This document shows positions 51,136 through 61,396 of a stretch of 64,000 nt of DNA, piece by piece (the first letter of the stretch is position 1; each line of letters opens with the position of its first letter). Origin of the DNA: Bacteroides cellulosilyticus (lineage in GTDB: Bacteria > Bacteroidota > Bacteroidia > Bacteroidales > Bacteroidaceae); contig NZ_CP081903.1 of NCBI RefSeq assembly GCF_020091405.1, positions 1,054,001 through 1,118,000 of the forward strand, read 5' to 3'. The position numbers were made by a program, and so were the translations under genes. The notes under the pieces are model-generated. The model was not told the origin of the DNA. It worked only from the letters and a program-made list of their open reading frames with translations, and ran no database searches.

Positions 51136-51576
51136 TTATTTTTTAGACACGGATAACACGGATGACACGGATTCTTTATTTTCTTTCTGTAAACACTCTC
51201 TGTAATAGTTAGAGAACACCTTCCTGCTTATCTCTGGTTTTGGTCCAAAGTTTAGCAATAAACCAATCTCTATATTTGTTGCCTTCAGATAGTTTACTAA
51301 TTGCAATTCATGTTCTTTTGATAGCCGACTGACTGCTTTCAGTTCTAATATAACAGAATCATAAACAATAATATCAGCTTCATAATAACCAACTATTTCA
51401 TTCTTATAATAAACATTTATTTTCGGATGTGCAACACATGGGATATCACGTCTCAATAACTCCCTATATAATGCATTCTGGTATACATTCTCTATAAACC
51501 CATATCCGAGTTCATTGTACACATCATAAAATGCATTTATAATAGCACTCGTCTTATCAGCCTGTGTTAAACTCAT
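51136..51576 (-). CDS. GxxExxY protein, PD-(D/E)XK nuclease fold
   Basis: This 146-residue protein has the family motif G26-F-I-E29-N-V-Y32 in NELGYGFIENVYQNAL. Further on, YYEADIIVYDSVILELKA gives the D...ExK pattern of PD-(D/E)XK nucleases, and HELQLVNYLKAT matches the following helix. The family (GxxExxY, TIGR04256) is widespread; its function is not established. The last 12 residues (ESVSSVLSVSKK) are entirely encoded by three copies of a TCCGTG-type word in the flanking repeat. It interrupts sufC-sufD. Nothing resembling a transposase is present. Confidence 0.88.
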   Translation of the reverse strand: MSLTQADKTSAIINAFYDVYNELGYGFIENVYQNALYRELLRRDIPCVAHPKINVYYKNEIVGYYEADIIVYDSVILELKAVSRLSKEHELQLVNYLKATNIEIGLLLNFGPKPEISRKVFSNYYRECLQKENKESVSSVLSVSKK

Positions 51577-51626
51577 AATATACTAATAAAGAATCTGCGT
51601 CATCCGTGTCATCCGTGTCTAAAAAA
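51139..51626. mobile_element. Cassette with 42-bp terminal inverted repeats carrying the GxxExxY gene
   Basis: Left terminus 51139-51180 and right terminus 51585-51626 are inverted repeats of equal length that differ at about four positions. Both start TTTTTTAGACACGGAT and end GATTCTTTATT, with ACACGGATG words of 9-bp period between. The gene occupies the entire interior and extends into the left repeat. Removing the cassette would leave a normal ~21-base sufC-sufD spacing. No target-site duplication is obvious. Mobility is inferred. Confidence 0.7.
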
Positions 51627-51630
51627 TCAA

Positions 51631-52383
51631 TTATTCTCCCAACTCCTTCTTAATCCAATCATACCCCTTCTCTTCCAGTTCCAGCGCCAATTCCGGTCCC
51701 GCCGTCTTCACGATACGACCTTTGTAAAGCACATGTACGACGTCAGGTTTGATATAATCCAGTAAGCGTTGGTAGTGAGTGATGACGATAGTACTGTTCT
51801 CCGGTGTTTTCAACTTGTTCACACCTTCGGCTACGATACGCAAGGCATCGATATCCAGCCCGGAATCCGTTTCATCCAGAATACTTAATTTCGGTTCCAG
51901 CATCGCCATCTGGAAGATTTCATTCCGCTTCTTCTCTCCACCGGAGAAGCCCTCGTTCACCGAACGGTTAGCCAGTTTATTGTCCAGTTCCACAATGGCA
52001 CGCTTTTCACGCATCAACTTCAGGAACTCGCTTGCACTGAGAGCAGGCAGATGATTATATTTACGTTGCTCATTCACCGCTGCACGCATAAAGTTAACCA
52101 TACTCACACCCGGAATTTCCACCGGATACTGGAAGCTGAGGAAGATACCCTCGTGACTACGGTCTTCCGGTGAAAAGTCCAGCAGGTTCTTACCGCAGAA
52201 AGTCACGCTTCCCTTCGTCACCTCAAAGGCAGGATTACCTACCAATACAGCCGAAAGAGTACTCTTTCCGGAACCGTTCGGTCCCATAATAGCATGCACC
52301 TCACCAGCTCTTACCGACAGGTTGATGCCTTTCAATATCTCTTTGCCATTTACACTGGCATGCAGGTCTTTTATCTCTAACAT
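51631..52383 (-). CDS. sufC: Fe-S assembly ATPase SufC
   Basis: SufC is an ABC-type ATPase that drives the SufBCD scaffold. It has 250 residues. The Walker A motif GPNGSGKST is at 34-42, followed by the signature region ([20 protein letters not shown]) and Walker B ([14 protein letters not shown]), which is the characteristic SufC form. It is between sufB and the inserted cassette and follows sufB by 113 bases containing a heptamer repeat. Confidence 0.97.
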   Translation of the reverse strand: MLEIKDLHASVNGKEILKGINLSVRAGEVHAIMGPNGSGKSTLSAVLVGNPAFEVTKGSVTFCGKNLLDFSPEDRSHEGIFLSFQYPVEIPGVSMVNFMRAAVNEQRKYNHLPALSASEFLKLMREKRAIVELDNKLANRSVNEGFSGGEKKRNEIFQMAMLEPKLSILDETDSGLDIDALRIVAEGVNKLKTPENSTIVITHYQRLLDYIKPDVVHVLYKGRIVKTAGPELALELEEKGYDWIKKELGE

Positions 52384-52392
52384 AATCTATTA

Positions 52393-52497
52393 AATTAAGA
52401 ATGAAGAATTAAGAATGAAGAATATCGCAACATTCTCCACTCCTAACTCTTCATCGTTTTATTTTGATTCTTCATTCTTCATTCTTAACTCTTCATT
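52393..52497. repeat. GAATKAA heptamer inverted repeat between sufB and sufC
   Basis: Left arm 52393-52423 and right arm 52467-52497 are inverted copies of the AATTAAGAATGAAG words also seen at 49,696-49,778 and 9,936-9,960. The right arm reaches the sufB stop codon. Confidence 0.85.
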
Positions 52498-53954
52498 TAT
52501 CCTACGCTGCCTTCCAGCGAAATAGCTAACAACTTCTGAGCCTCTACCGCAAACTCCATAGGCAGCTTATTAAGCACTTCCTTAGCATAGCCGTTCACAA
52601 TCAGCCCTACTGCATCCTCCGTAGAAATACCACGCTGGTTGCAATAGAAGATCTGGTCTTCATTGATCTTGCTGGTAGTCGCCTCATGCTCCACAACCGC
52701 CGTCTCATTATGGATATCCATATACGGGAAGGTATGCGCACCGCACTTGTCACCCAGCAACAAAGAGTCGCACTGACTATAGTTACGCGCATTATCCGCC
52801 TTTTGAGCTACACGCACCAAGCCCCGGTAAGAGTTCTCACTATGTCCGGCAGAGATACCCTTGCTGACAATGGTACTACTGGTATTCTTACCCAGATGAA
52901 TCATCTTCGTACCCGTATCCGCCTGTTGGTAGTTGTTCGTCACCGCCACACTGTAGAATTCCGCCGAAGAGTTATCTCCCGTCAAAATACAGGAAGGGTA
53001 TTTCCACGTAATAGCCGAACCTGTCTCTACTTGTGTCCAGGAGAGCTTACTGTTCGCACCTTTGCAGTTACCACGTTTCGTAACAAAGTTATAAACACCG
53101 CCTTTACCTTCGGCATCACCCGGATACCAGTTCTGTACGGTACTGTACTTCACCTCCGCACGTTCGTGCACCACAATCTCCACGATAGCGGCATGCAACT
53201 GGTTCTCATCGCGCATCGGAGCCGTACAACCTTCCAGATAGGAAACATACGAATCATCATCCGCCACAATCAGCGTCCGTTCAAACTGCCCTGTATTACG
53301 CGCATTGATACGGAAATAAGTGGATAACTCCATCGGGCAGCGTACTCCTTTCGGGATATATACGAACGAACCGTCGGAGAATACCGCCGAGTTCAGCGCG
53401 GCAAAGAAGTTATCACGGTATCCCACCACGGAACCAAGATACTTCTGCACCAAATCCGGATGCTCACGTACAGCTTCACTGATGGAACAAAAGATAATCC
53501 CCTTCTCCATCAGCGTCTCTTTGAAAGTAGTTTTCACAGACACGGAGTCCATCACGGCATCCACCGCCATGCCACTCAGCGCCATCTGTTCTTCCAGGGG
53601 GATGCCCAGCTTATTGAAAGTTTTTATCAACTCAGGGTCTACTTCGTCCATGCTCTTAGGCGCATCTTTCTTCTTCGCCAACGGATCGGCATAGTAGGAA
53701 ATAGCCTGATAATCTATCTCAGGAATACGGAGATGTGCCCATGTAGGCATCTCCATCGTCAACCAGTGACGATATGCTTTCAGACGGAACTCCAACAGCC
53801 ATTCCGGCTCGTTCTTCTTCGCAGAGATCAGCCGTACAACATCTTCATTCAGCCCACGCTCAATGACTTCCGTATGCACGTCGGTGGTGAAGCCGTACTT
53901 GTACTTCTCCTGCGTTAGTTCCTTTACATATTTATTGGGTTCTTCGGGTTGCAT
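52497..53954 (-). CDS. sufB: Fe-S assembly scaffold protein SufB
   Basis: SufB is the main scaffold subunit of the SufBCD complex. It has 485 residues. The N-terminal [38 protein letters not shown] and the C-terminal beta-helix with [23 protein letters not shown] [33 protein letters not shown] and [15 protein letters not shown] are intact. The start overlaps the cvpA stop by one base (TAATG), giving translational coupling. The gene therefore belongs to the same transcription unit as cvpA and infB. Confidence 0.97.
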   Translation of the reverse strand: MQPEEPNKYVKELTQEKYKYGFTTDVHTEVIERGLNEDVVRLISAKKNEPEWLLEFRLKAYRHWLTMEMPTWAHLRIPEIDYQAISYYADPLAKKKDAPKSMDEVDPELIKTFNKLGIPLEEQMALSGMAVDAVMDSVSVKTTFKETLMEKGIIFCSISEAVREHPDLVQKYLGSVVGYRDNFFAALNSAVFSDGSFVYIPKGVRCPMELSTYFRINARNTGQFERTLIVADDDSYVSYLEGCTAPMRDENQLHAAIVEIVVHERAEVKYSTVQNWYPGDAEGKGGVYNFVTKRGNCKGANSKLSWTQVETGSAITWKYPSCILTGDNSSAEFYSVAVTNNYQQADTGTKMIHLGKNTSSTIVSKGISAGHSENSYRGLVRVAQKADNARNYSQCDSLLLGDKCGAHTFPYMDIHNETAVVEHEATTSKINEDQIFYCNQRGISTEDAVGLIVNGYAKEVLNKLPMEFAVEAQKLLAISLEGSVG

Positions 53955-54460
53955 TATGTATTAAGTATATATTGTTCTGTAACTTCTTTTGCAGCCGGGA
54001 AAAACATTCCCGCGAACGACTCTATAGGATAATATAACACGGATTCCTCCTTCATTGTTCTATCAATCATCGTATTATCCGAGTCGATAAACTCGACAAC
54101 ACAGATAAGCAGACTCACCAGCAGCAGAAACTTCAACGCGCCCAGTCCGGCACCCAGCCATCGATTCAGCCAACCGAGCGAGACTGCCTCCATCGCCTTC
54201 GTCAGCAAAGTCGCTACCAGCAGGAACAACAATGGCACCACTACCCAGATAACAACAAACGCCAATATCTGGGCAAACGTCATGGAATCCGTTATCTTAG
54301 AAAAGACTCTCTCCGCTACCGACACATACAGTGCTTTTGCAGCCAGCAATCCGACAATCAATCCGAGGATAGATGCCAATTGCTTGATGAAGCCTTTTAT
54401 AAAACCGATGACCGCTCCCGCACCAATCACCACTAATAAGATGATATCTATTATTGTCAT
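53954..54460 (-). CDS. CvpA-family membrane protein
   Basis: This 168-residue protein has four hydrophobic helices, beginning [20 protein letters not shown] and continuing with [18 protein letters not shown], then [15 protein letters not shown] and [19 protein letters not shown]. This is the CvpA family (named for colicin V production), whose role in Bacteroides is unknown. It sits between infB and sufB and overlaps sufB by one base. A repeat hairpin occupies the 102 bases between it and infB. Confidence 0.88.
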   Translation of the reverse strand: MTIIDIILLVVIGAGAVIGFIKGFIKQLASILGLIVGLLAAKALYVSVAERVFSKITDSMTFAQILAFVVIWVVVPLLFLLVATLLTKAMEAVSLGWLNRWLGAGLGALKFLLLVSLLICVVEFIDSDNTMIDRTMKEESVLYYPIESFAGMFFPAAKEVTEQYILNT

Positions 54461-54468
54461 AACTATAT

Positions 54469-54553
54469 CTAAAAAAAGACACGGATTACACGGATAAACA
54501 CGGTTCTTCTTTTAAACCAATCCGTGAAATCCGTGTAATCCGTGTCTAAAAGA
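54469..54553. repeat. Gene-less copy of the cassette repeat between infB and cvpA
   Basis: Left arm 54470-54502 and right arm 54522-54553 share AGACACGGATTACACGGAT in inverted orientation. The word and the AAAA-AGACAC edge are the same as the terminal repeats of the 51,139-51,626 cassette, but only ~19 bases separate the arms. In the infB-suf transcript it would form a stable hairpin. Confidence 0.82.
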
Positions 54554-54562
54554 TTATTTCGC

Positions 54563-57500
54563 TTACAGAGTCTGTTTTACTTCTATTTCTTCGTAAGATT
54601 CGATCATATCGCCTACCTTGATATCGTTGCAGTTCGTCAGGCTGATACCACACTCGAAGTTGGTACCTACTTCCTTCACGTCGTCCTTGAAACGTTTCAA
54701 AGCATTGATAGAACCGGTAAAGATTACGATACCGTCGCGGATGAGACGAGCCTTGTCGCTGCGTTTCACCTTTCCGGTCTTCACTACCGCACCGGCTACG
54801 AGGCCTACCTTGGTGATATTGAACACCTCGCGTACCTCGATGGTTGCAGTTACTTGTTCCTTCACCTGCGGTGCCAACATACCTTCCATAGCGGCCTTCA
54901 CCTCTTCGATAGCGTCGTAGATTACCGAGTACTTGCGGATATCCACACCCTCGTTCTCCGCCATCTTCGCAGCGGCATTCGACGGACGTACCTGGAAGCC
55001 GATGATAATGGCATCCGAAGCGGCAGCCAATGAAACATCGGATTCGGAGATAGCTCCAACGCCTTTGTGGATTACATTTACCTGTACCTGCTCTGTAGAC
55101 AGCTTGATCAGTGAGTCGCTCAACGCCTCAACAGAACCGTCCACGTCACCCTTAACGATAACATTCAGTTCATGGAAGTCACCCAGTGCCAGACGACGGC
55201 CAACTTCATCCAAAGTAAGCATCTTCTGAGTACGCAGACCTTGTTCACGTTGCAACTGTTCGCGCTTGTTAGCGATTTCACGTGCTTCCTGTTCCGTATC
55301 GATTACGTGGAACGTATCACCGGCAGCAGGTGCACCGTTCAATCCCAGAATCAATACCGGCTCAGACGGTCCGGCCTCTTTCAGGCGCTGGTTACGTTCA
55401 TTGAACATAGCTTTCACCTTACCATAGGCTGTACCTGCCAGTACGATGTCTCCCACCTGAAGTGTACCGTTTGATACCAGCATGGTAGCTACGTAACCAC
55501 GTCCTTTGTCCAATGAAGACTCGATGATGGAACCTGTTGCCTTACGGTTCGGGTTTGCTTTCAAATCAAGCATTTCTGCTTCCAGCAATACTTTCTCCAA
55601 CAGTTCTTTCACACCCAAGCCTTTCTTGGCCGAGATATCTTGCGATTGATATTTGCCGCCCCATTCTTCAACGAGATAGTTCATAGCTGCCAGTTCCTCC
55701 TTAATCTTGTCAGCGTTGGCAGTCGGTTTATCAATCTTGTTAATTGCGAATACGATAGGTACACCGGCAGCCATAGCATGGTTGATAGCTTCCTTCGTTT
55801 GCGGCATCACGTTATCATCGGCAGCGACAATAATGATAACCACGTCCGTCACCTTCGCACCACGGGCACGCATAGCGGTAAACGCCTCATGACCCGGAGT
55901 ATCGAGGAACGTAATCTCACGTCCGTCTTCCAGTTTCACGTTGTAAGCACCGATGTGCTGCGTGATACCACCGGCTTCACCGGCAATAACGTTCGCCTTA
56001 CGGATATAGTCGAGCAATGATGTCTTACCGTGGTCTACGTGACCCATGACGGTAACAATCGGCGCGCGCGGTTCCAGATCCTCTTCAGAATCCTCCTCCT
56101 CTACAATGGCCTGTGCCACTTCCGCACTGACATATTCAGTCTTGTATCCGAACTCTTCCGCCACCAGATTGATGGTTTCAGCATCCAGACGCTGGTTGAT
56201 AGACACCATGATACCGATACTCATACAAGTAGCGATGACCTGCGTCACGGAAACGTCCATCATGCTTGCCAACTCGTTGGCAGTCACGAATTCCGTTATC
56301 TTCAGCACTCTGCTGTCCGCCATTTCGCGGTCTTCCTGCTCCTGCATACGGCTGTTCGCTATATCGCGCTTGTCCTTACGGTATTTGGAAGTCTTGCTCT
56401 TACCTTTGGAAGTGAGGCGTGCCAAGGTTTCTTTTACCTGCTTAGCTACGTCTTCCTCGCTAACCTCCTGCTTGATGACCGGTTTCTTGAAACGATCCCT
56501 GTTATTGTTGTTACGATTGTTCTTGTTGCCACCTTGGTGATTATTACCACCACCGGCACCTTGCTGACCGCCGCCGGCATGAGGTCCTTTGCCTCCACCA
56601 CCACGGTTGTCGCCTCCACGTTGGAAGTTGGATGCATTGTTGATATCCACCTTCTCCTTATTATTATTAATGCGGAGACGTTTCTTCTTGTTGGCGTTGG
56701 CATCGGCATCTTTCTCCTTGCCATCCTTCGCTTTGGTGTCTTCGCGGCGGATTTCTTTGATGATCGCCTCTTTCATCAGCTTCTTCTGATCCTGACGAAT
56801 CTTCTCCTTCTCTTCGCGCTCCTTACGTTTCTCCTCTTTGGATTTCTTCTTAGGGCGTGTAGACTGGTTCAATGTCGCCAGATCAATCTGACCGATGATA
56901 TTGATCTTAGAAACAAACTCCGGCTTGTGAATTGTGAAGATTTCCGCTTCATCACTCTTTGCAGGCGCTTCTTCTGCCACGGCAGGTTTCGCCTCTTCCC
57001 GGACAGGTGCCACGGGAGCAGGTGTTTCTTTTTTCACTACTTCTTTCGCTACTACCGGAGCGGGGTTGGGTGCAGGTTTTTCTGCAACGACTGCTGGCTT
57101 CGGTTCTTCTTTCACTACAGGAGCCGGTTCGGGAGCCGGAGCCGGCTTCGGTTCGGGTTTCGGTTCGGGCTTCAATTCCGGTCTGGGTTCCGGTTTCGGT
57201 TCCGGTCTGAACTCAGGCTTCGGTTCCGGTTTGGGCTGCGGTTTAGGTTCTTCCTCTACCACAGGCGCAGATGTTTCCACTTTCTTTTCTTCCACTTTTT
57301 CTACTACCGGTTTCCGGTTCAGTTTATCCAGGTCTATTTTTCCGACAGGTTTAAACTTCGGACGTGCATCTTCGGGGACAACAGTCTTTATTTCTTCAAC
57401 TTTCGGTTTCTCCGTAGTCTCAGCCTCGTAACCATCGATAGATACCGATGCTTTGTTACGGTCTTTATTCTGCCGTTCCTGAATGAAACGTTCCGATTCA

Positions 57501-57673
57501 AGTCTAAGATTCTTATCTGTACTGAACTCTTTCACGAGCAAGGCATATTGCTCCTCGTTAATTTTTGTGTTGGGGTTTGCCTCAACGGCAAATCCTTTCT
57601 TCTGCAAGAACTCAACGACCGTTGAAATTCCTACATTCAAATCTCTTGTTACTTTATTTAACCTTATCGTCAT
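54563..57673 (-). CDS. infB: Translation initiation factor IF-2
   Basis: IF-2 is the GTPase that places initiator tRNA on the 30S subunit and promotes subunit joining. It has 1036 residues. The N-terminal IF-2N module ([20 protein letters not shown]) is followed by ~400 residues of low complexity: Pro/Glu/Lys repeats (about 130-200), a Lys/Arg-rich section and a Gly/Asn-rich stretch (about 350-400). The GTPase domain begins with GHVDHGKT at 544-551 and includes DTPGHEAF and NKIDK. Domains II-IV follow. Long N-termini are usual in Bacteroidetes. It is third in the rimP-nusA-infB operon. Confidence 0.97.
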   Translation of the reverse strand: MTIRLNKVTRDLNVGISTVVEFLQKKGFAVEANPNTKINEEQYALLVKEFSTDKNLRLESERFIQERQNKDRNKASVSIDGYEAETTEKPKVEEIKTVVPEDARPKFKPVGKIDLDKLNRKPVVEKVEEKKVETSAPVVEEEPKPQPKPEPKPEFRPEPKPEPRPELKPEPKPEPKPAPAPEPAPVVKEEPKPAVVAEKPAPNPAPVVAKEVVKKETPAPVAPVREEAKPAVAEEAPAKSDEAEIFTIHKPEFVSKINIIGQIDLATLNQSTRPKKKSKEEKRKEREEKEKIRQDQKKLMKEAIIKEIRREDTKAKDGKEKDADANANKKKRLRINNNKEKVDINNASNFQRGGDNRGGGGKGPHAGGGQQGAGGGNNHQGGNKNNRNNNNRDRFKKPVIKQEVSEEDVAKQVKETLARLTSKGKSKTSKYRKDKRDIANSRMQEQEDREMADSRVLKITEFVTANELASMMDVSVTQVIATCMSIGIMVSINQRLDAETINLVAEEFGYKTEYVSAEVAQAIVEEEDSEEDLEPRAPIVTVMGHVDHGKTSLLDYIRKANVIAGEAGGITQHIGAYNVKLEDGREITFLDTPGHEAFTAMRARGAKVTDVVIIIVAADDNVMPQTKEAINHAMAAGVPIVFAINKIDKPTANADKIKEELAAMNYLVEEWGGKYQSQDISAKKGLGVKELLEKVLLEAEMLDLKANPNRKATGSIIESSLDKGRGYVATMLVSNGTLQVGDIVLAGTAYGKVKAMFNERNQRLKEAGPSEPVLILGLNGAPAAGDTFHVIDTEQEAREIANKREQLQREQGLRTQKMLTLDEVGRRLALGDFHELNVIVKGDVDGSVEALSDSLIKLSTEQVQVNVIHKGVGAISESDVSLAAASDAIIIGFQVRPSNAAAKMAENEGVDIRKYSVIYDAIEEVKAAMEGMLAPQVKEQVTATIEVREVFNITKVGLVAGAVVKTGKVKRSDKARLIRDGIVIFTGSINALKRFKDDVKEVGTNFECGISLTNCNDIKVGDMIESYEEIEVKQTL

Positions 57674-57741
57674 ACTAAAAAATTAATGAATAATGTGGAG
57701 AAAGAAGTTAGTGCAAACAGAAACAGATGTCGACAGACACT

Positions 57742-59082
57742 TTATTCTGCCTCGGGCTCTGCCTCAGGGGCAACCTCGGGCTCTGTCTCAGGCATAACCT
57801 CAGGTGCCGGATCCAATTCAGGTTCGCCTTCTTCAAACTCCAAACTTAAAATGCGTAATACCTCGTCCACCGTTTCTTCTTCCAGGTCGGTCTTTTCAAT
57901 CAACAACTCGCGCGGAGCGTTCAGCACGGCCTTCGCTGTATCGATACCAATCGACTTGATAGCATCAATCACCCAACCGTCGATTTCGTCTCTGAACTCA
58001 TCCAGATAGATATCTTCATCCTCAACAGCCTGATCCAACTCACGGAATACGTCAATGGTGTACTCGGTCAACATACTGGCAAGTTTGATATTCAAACCGC
58101 CTTTACCAATAGCCAGCGAAACCTCTTCAGGCCTCAGAAATACTTCTGCCTTACGTTCTTCTTCATTCAGACGAATAGAAGATATCTTCGCGGGGCTGAG
58201 GGCACGCTGAATAAACAACTGGATATTGGACGTATAGTTGATTACGTCAATATTCTCATTGCGCAACTCACGAACAATGCCATGAATACGGCTACCCTTT
58301 ACACCTACGCAGGCACCTACCGGGTCGATACGGTCGTCGTACGACTCAACGGCAATCTTGGCACGCTCACCGGGGATACGGGCAATCTTCTTAATGGTAA
58401 TCAGTCCGTCATTGATTTCGGGCACTTCCATCTCGAACAGACGCTGCAGGAATACAGGCGATGTACGGGAAAGGATAATCTTCGGATTGTTATTCTTGTT
58501 GTCCACACGGGCCACCACGGCACGCGCCGTTTCTCCCTTGCGATAGAAATCGCTCGGAATCTGTTCCGTCTTGGGCAGCAGCAATTCGTTTCCTTCATCA
58601 TCGAGCAGCAGCATTTCCTTCTTCCATATCTGGTATACTTCCGCATTGATGATATTACCCACCTTATCAATATATTTATTATAGATACTGTCTTTTTCCA
58701 GTTCCAAAATTTTAGAGGCCAACGTCTGACGCAAGTTCAGGATGGCACGTCGTCCGAAGTTCGCGAAGATTACTTCATCCGTCACTTCCTCGCCCACTTC
58801 ATAAGAAGCATCTATTTTCTGTGCTTCCGATAATGCAATCTGCAAGTTCGGATTTTCCAGGTCTTCATCCGCCACTACTTCACGGTTGCGCCATATTTCG
58901 AAGTCGCCCTTGTCCGGGTTCACAATTACGTCGTAATTCTCATCGGTGCCGAACATCTTCGCGATCACACTACGGAACGACTCTTCGAGCACGCTCACCA
59001 TGGTGGTTCTATCGATATTTTTCAGTTCCTTAAATTCCGAAAATGTATCTATCAGGCTGATAGTTTCTACTTTCTTGGCCAT
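57742..59082 (-). CDS. nusA: Transcription factor NusA
   Basis: NusA binds RNA polymerase and modulates pausing, termination and antitermination. The 446-residue product has the N-terminal RNAP-binding domain, then S1 (NAEVYQIWKKEMLLLDDEGN) and two KH domains (GVKGSRIHGIVRELRNENID; VSLAIGKGGLNIKLASMLTE). The C-terminus is acidic (LEFEEGEPELDPAPEVMPET). It is four bases from rimP and upstream of infB, the conserved bacterial order. Confidence 0.97.
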   Translation of the reverse strand: MAKKVETISLIDTFSEFKELKNIDRTTMVSVLEESFRSVIAKMFGTDENYDVIVNPDKGDFEIWRNREVVADEDLENPNLQIALSEAQKIDASYEVGEEVTDEVIFANFGRRAILNLRQTLASKILELEKDSIYNKYIDKVGNIINAEVYQIWKKEMLLLDDEGNELLLPKTEQIPSDFYRKGETARAVVARVDNKNNNPKIILSRTSPVFLQRLFEMEVPEINDGLITIKKIARIPGERAKIAVESYDDRIDPVGACVGVKGSRIHGIVRELRNENIDVINYTSNIQLFIQRALSPAKISSIRLNEEERKAEVFLRPEEVSLAIGKGGLNIKLASMLTEYTIDVFRELDQAVEDEDIYLDEFRDEIDGWVIDAIKSIGIDTAKAVLNAPRELLIEKTDLEEETVDEVLRILSLEFEEGEPELDPAPEVMPETEPEVAPEAEPEAE

Positions 59083-59086
59083 AGTC

Positions 59087-59554
59087 TTATTTAAAACTGA
59101 TTAAGTATTTAGTATATTTTATTTCATCATACGCAAGCATTTCGTCTTCCTGCACCAGCTGGGGGCGCTTGGCTCCTTCGGATTTCACTTTCTTTTCTAC
59201 AGTTACAGTGAAATGCTGTTCATCGGCTGCTTTCAGCACGCCGCACAACTTGCGTCCATCTTTTCTCAGCACTTCCACTTCTTTTCCGATGTGGTTGGTG
59301 TACTGTTGCAACACTTTAAATGGCTGTCCGATACCGGCAGAACCTACCTCCAACTCATAATCCTCATCCTCACGGTTCAACTTGGATTCGATGTATCGGC
59401 TCAACTCCACACAATCTTCAATCCAAACCCCTTCTTTGTGGTCAATTTCCACCACAATCTTGTCGTCCGGGCTGATAGCTACTTCCACCAGAAAGTACTC
59501 TTTTCCGTCCAGCCACTCGTCAACAATCTGACAAACAGTTTTCTTTTCTACCAT
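59087..59554 (-). CDS. rimP: Ribosome maturation factor RimP
   Basis: RimP helps assemble the 30S subunit. The 155-residue product has the N-terminal alpha/beta domain (EYFLVEVAISPDDKIVVEID, then GVWIEDCVELSRYIESKLNR) and the C-terminal Sm-like domain (LEVGSAGIGQPFKVLQQYTN, VEVLRKDGRKLCGVLKAA). It is the first gene of the operon, with a -7 box at 59621-59628. Confidence 0.93.
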   Translation of the reverse strand: MVEKKTVCQIVDEWLDGKEYFLVEVAISPDDKIVVEIDHKEGVWIEDCVELSRYIESKLNREDEDYELEVGSAGIGQPFKVLQQYTNHIGKEVEVLRKDGRKLCGVLKAADEQHFTVTVEKKVKSEGAKRPQLVQEDEMLAYDEIKYTKYLISFK

Positions 59555-59620
59555 TGATTAACTATATAAGAACAAAAAAAGGAGCTTAATTGCCCCTCCA
59601 CCTTTCATCCATTGCGGTTG

Positions 59621-59628
59621 CAAAGATA
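59621..59628 (-). promoter_or_regulatory. -7 box TATCTTTG for the rimP-nusA-infB-cvpA-suf operon
   Basis: It fits TAnnTTTG on the minus strand and leaves a leader of ~60 bases before the rimP ATG. No further clear promoter is seen before sufB, so the suf genes may depend on it. Confidence 0.7.
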
Positions 59629-59682
59629 TAAATAATCTATTCGACTACAAAATATTAGAAAGAAAAAAGAATAATTAAGGGG

Positions 59683-61257
59683 TTATCTTCCTGTTTTCTC
59701 TTTCCATTCCTCCACTGTCCTCGTCCGGGACGAGAAGTTGACGCCGATACAAATCACCTTGCGCTTGTCCGTAAGATAAGGTTTGGCATAGTTTTTTTCT
59801 TCAATCTGACGGAGTGCCTCGTCGGCCGAGCCGTCGAGTTTAAATTCGAAGATGTAAACATAATCTTTCAGTTCGATGATGCAGTCCACACGGCCGATGG
59901 CCTGGGGTTTCTCGTTGATGAGACGGCAATTGCTTTCGCCTATCAGACGCAGAATGAGATAAAATGTGTACTGGAAATATTTTTCGGTAGCCTCGGGAGT
60001 CCCAAGCGAATCGTGGCTGTCATACGCTATGCTCGACAGGAAAGCGGTCAAGGAATCACGGAATTCGGCCGTCTCACCGTCTTCCAGCAGGATGAGGGCA
60101 TCGATTACCCACGAGGAGATGTTGCCGTCCTTCGGTTTCAGGTAATCGTTCGCTATCATGGCGAGAAAGCCTTGCCGCACTTCGTTGTTGGGAAAATCCA
60201 GCAGATAAGCATTCCTGCGCATGTCATAGTCTTTGATGGTGAGGTAACCGCTTTGGTAGATCATCGGTAGCGGCTTCTCAACATCGGCTTTATAGTCCAC
60301 AAACATGGCCGGGGCATAATATTTACCGGTCAGTTCGTTTATCTGCTCATGATTGTGCTTCAGCAGTTTTTCCAGATAGGTAGGCGTGCCGGTGGCGTAC
60401 CAGTAATCAAAAATCCTTGTCTGATCGAACGCATTGAGCAAGCTGAACGGATTGTATACACCAATCAGTGCATCGCTGAAGTGGTAGCCATCATATTGCT
60501 TTTTGAGCATATCTTTCATTTCCCCCGCAGAGCATTGGTATCTCTCGGCCAATGCTGTTATTGGTTCGGCAAAGTAGTGCTCCATCTCCTGCTGCGTAAT
60601 GCCACAAAGAGTATCGAAACGGCGATCCATACTGATATCCTTTGGCTGGTTGAAACCGCTGAACACGCTCACTTGAGAGAATTTGGTCACACCGGTCAGC
60701 AGTACGAACTGCAAGGAGGCATCGGCTCCCTTGAAGGTAGAATAAAAGGTTTTCAGAATTTCCCGGTTCACAGCTTCCTGCGGGGTATCGAGAGCATCGA
60801 GGATGGGCTTGTCATACTCGTCTACCAAAACCACCGCACGACGGCCTGTCTTTTCACTGGCACGCCTCAGCAACTCCCTGAAGCGATCTCCGACAGTACT
60901 ATAGTGGGGATTCTTGCCGTAGATATCTTCCCAATTGCCCAAATATCCTTCGATGGTTGCTTCCAGAATTCCCGGTTGCATATAAGGGCCACCGTTGAAA
61001 TCGATGCGGAATATGGGATATTCCAGCCAGTCTTTTTCAAGTTCCGCAATAGCTAATCCTTCAAAAAGTTCTTTCCGCCCACTGTAATAAGCCTCCAGAG
61101 TACTCACCAACAAGCTCTTGCCGAAGCGGCGGGGGCGGCTCAGGAAGTAAATGGCACCGGTGGTGACCAATTGATAGACTAAAGCCGTCTTGTCCACATA
61201 CACGTATCCGTCTTCACGGATTCTTTCGAACGTCTGTATTCCAATAGGATATTTCAT
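59683..61257 (-). CDS. AAA-like ATPase with C-terminal PD-(D/E)XK domain
   Basis: This 524-residue protein has an N-terminal AAA-ATPase-like domain (PF09820 type) starting MKYPIGIQTFERIREDGYVY and VDKTALVYQLVTTG, with the P-loop RPRRFGKSLL at 41-50 and the Walker B-like VVLVDEYDKPILDA. The C-terminal ~90 residues (IELKDYVYIFEFKLDGSADE, then RKVICIGVNFS) have the PD-(D/E)XK nuclease-like pattern of PF08011. The family is common and multi-copy in Bacteroides; its function is unknown. An upstream start with 41 more residues is possible but those residues are not family-like. Confidence 0.88.
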   Translation of the reverse strand: MKYPIGIQTFERIREDGYVYVDKTALVYQLVTTGAIYFLSRPRRFGKSLLVSTLEAYYSGRKELFEGLAIAELEKDWLEYPIFRIDFNGGPYMQPGILEATIEGYLGNWEDIYGKNPHYSTVGDRFRELLRRASEKTGRRAVVLVDEYDKPILDALDTPQEAVNREILKTFYSTFKGADASLQFVLLTGVTKFSQVSVFSGFNQPKDISMDRRFDTLCGITQQEMEHYFAEPITALAERYQCSAGEMKDMLKKQYDGYHFSDALIGVYNPFSLLNAFDQTRIFDYWYATGTPTYLEKLLKHNHEQINELTGKYYAPAMFVDYKADVEKPLPMIYQSGYLTIKDYDMRRNAYLLDFPNNEVRQGFLAMIANDYLKPKDGNISSWVIDALILLEDGETAEFRDSLTAFLSSIAYDSHDSLGTPEATEKYFQYTFYLILRLIGESNCRLINEKPQAIGRVDCIIELKDYVYIFEFKLDGSADEALRQIEEKNYAKPYLTDKRKVICIGVNFSSRTRTVEEWKEKTGR

Positions 61258-61396
61258 AATCATTCCCTTCTTTTGATTGCCACCTCGTAAAGTTAATCCA
61301 TTTCGATGAATCACCCAAACTATAGGCAATTTAGTTTCGCATACACTCAATTTATTTATTAACAAGGATTCAGTTGACAAGCCGACAAGCCCGGAA

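Noticed and set aside
56030..57625. A 531-codon open frame on the + strand opposite infB
   Set aside because: It is antisense to the low-complexity part of a clear IF-2 gene, and its composition (Phe/Arg/Leu runs) mirrors that repeat. Not a gene.
59575..59601. Attenuator-like GGAG/CTCC plus T-run in the rimP leader
   Set aside because: The stem is only four base pairs, too weak to call a terminator without experimental support.
60349..61056. A 235-codon + strand frame opposite the AAA-like ATPase gene
   Set aside because: It is a complement of a recognised coding region with no supporting features.
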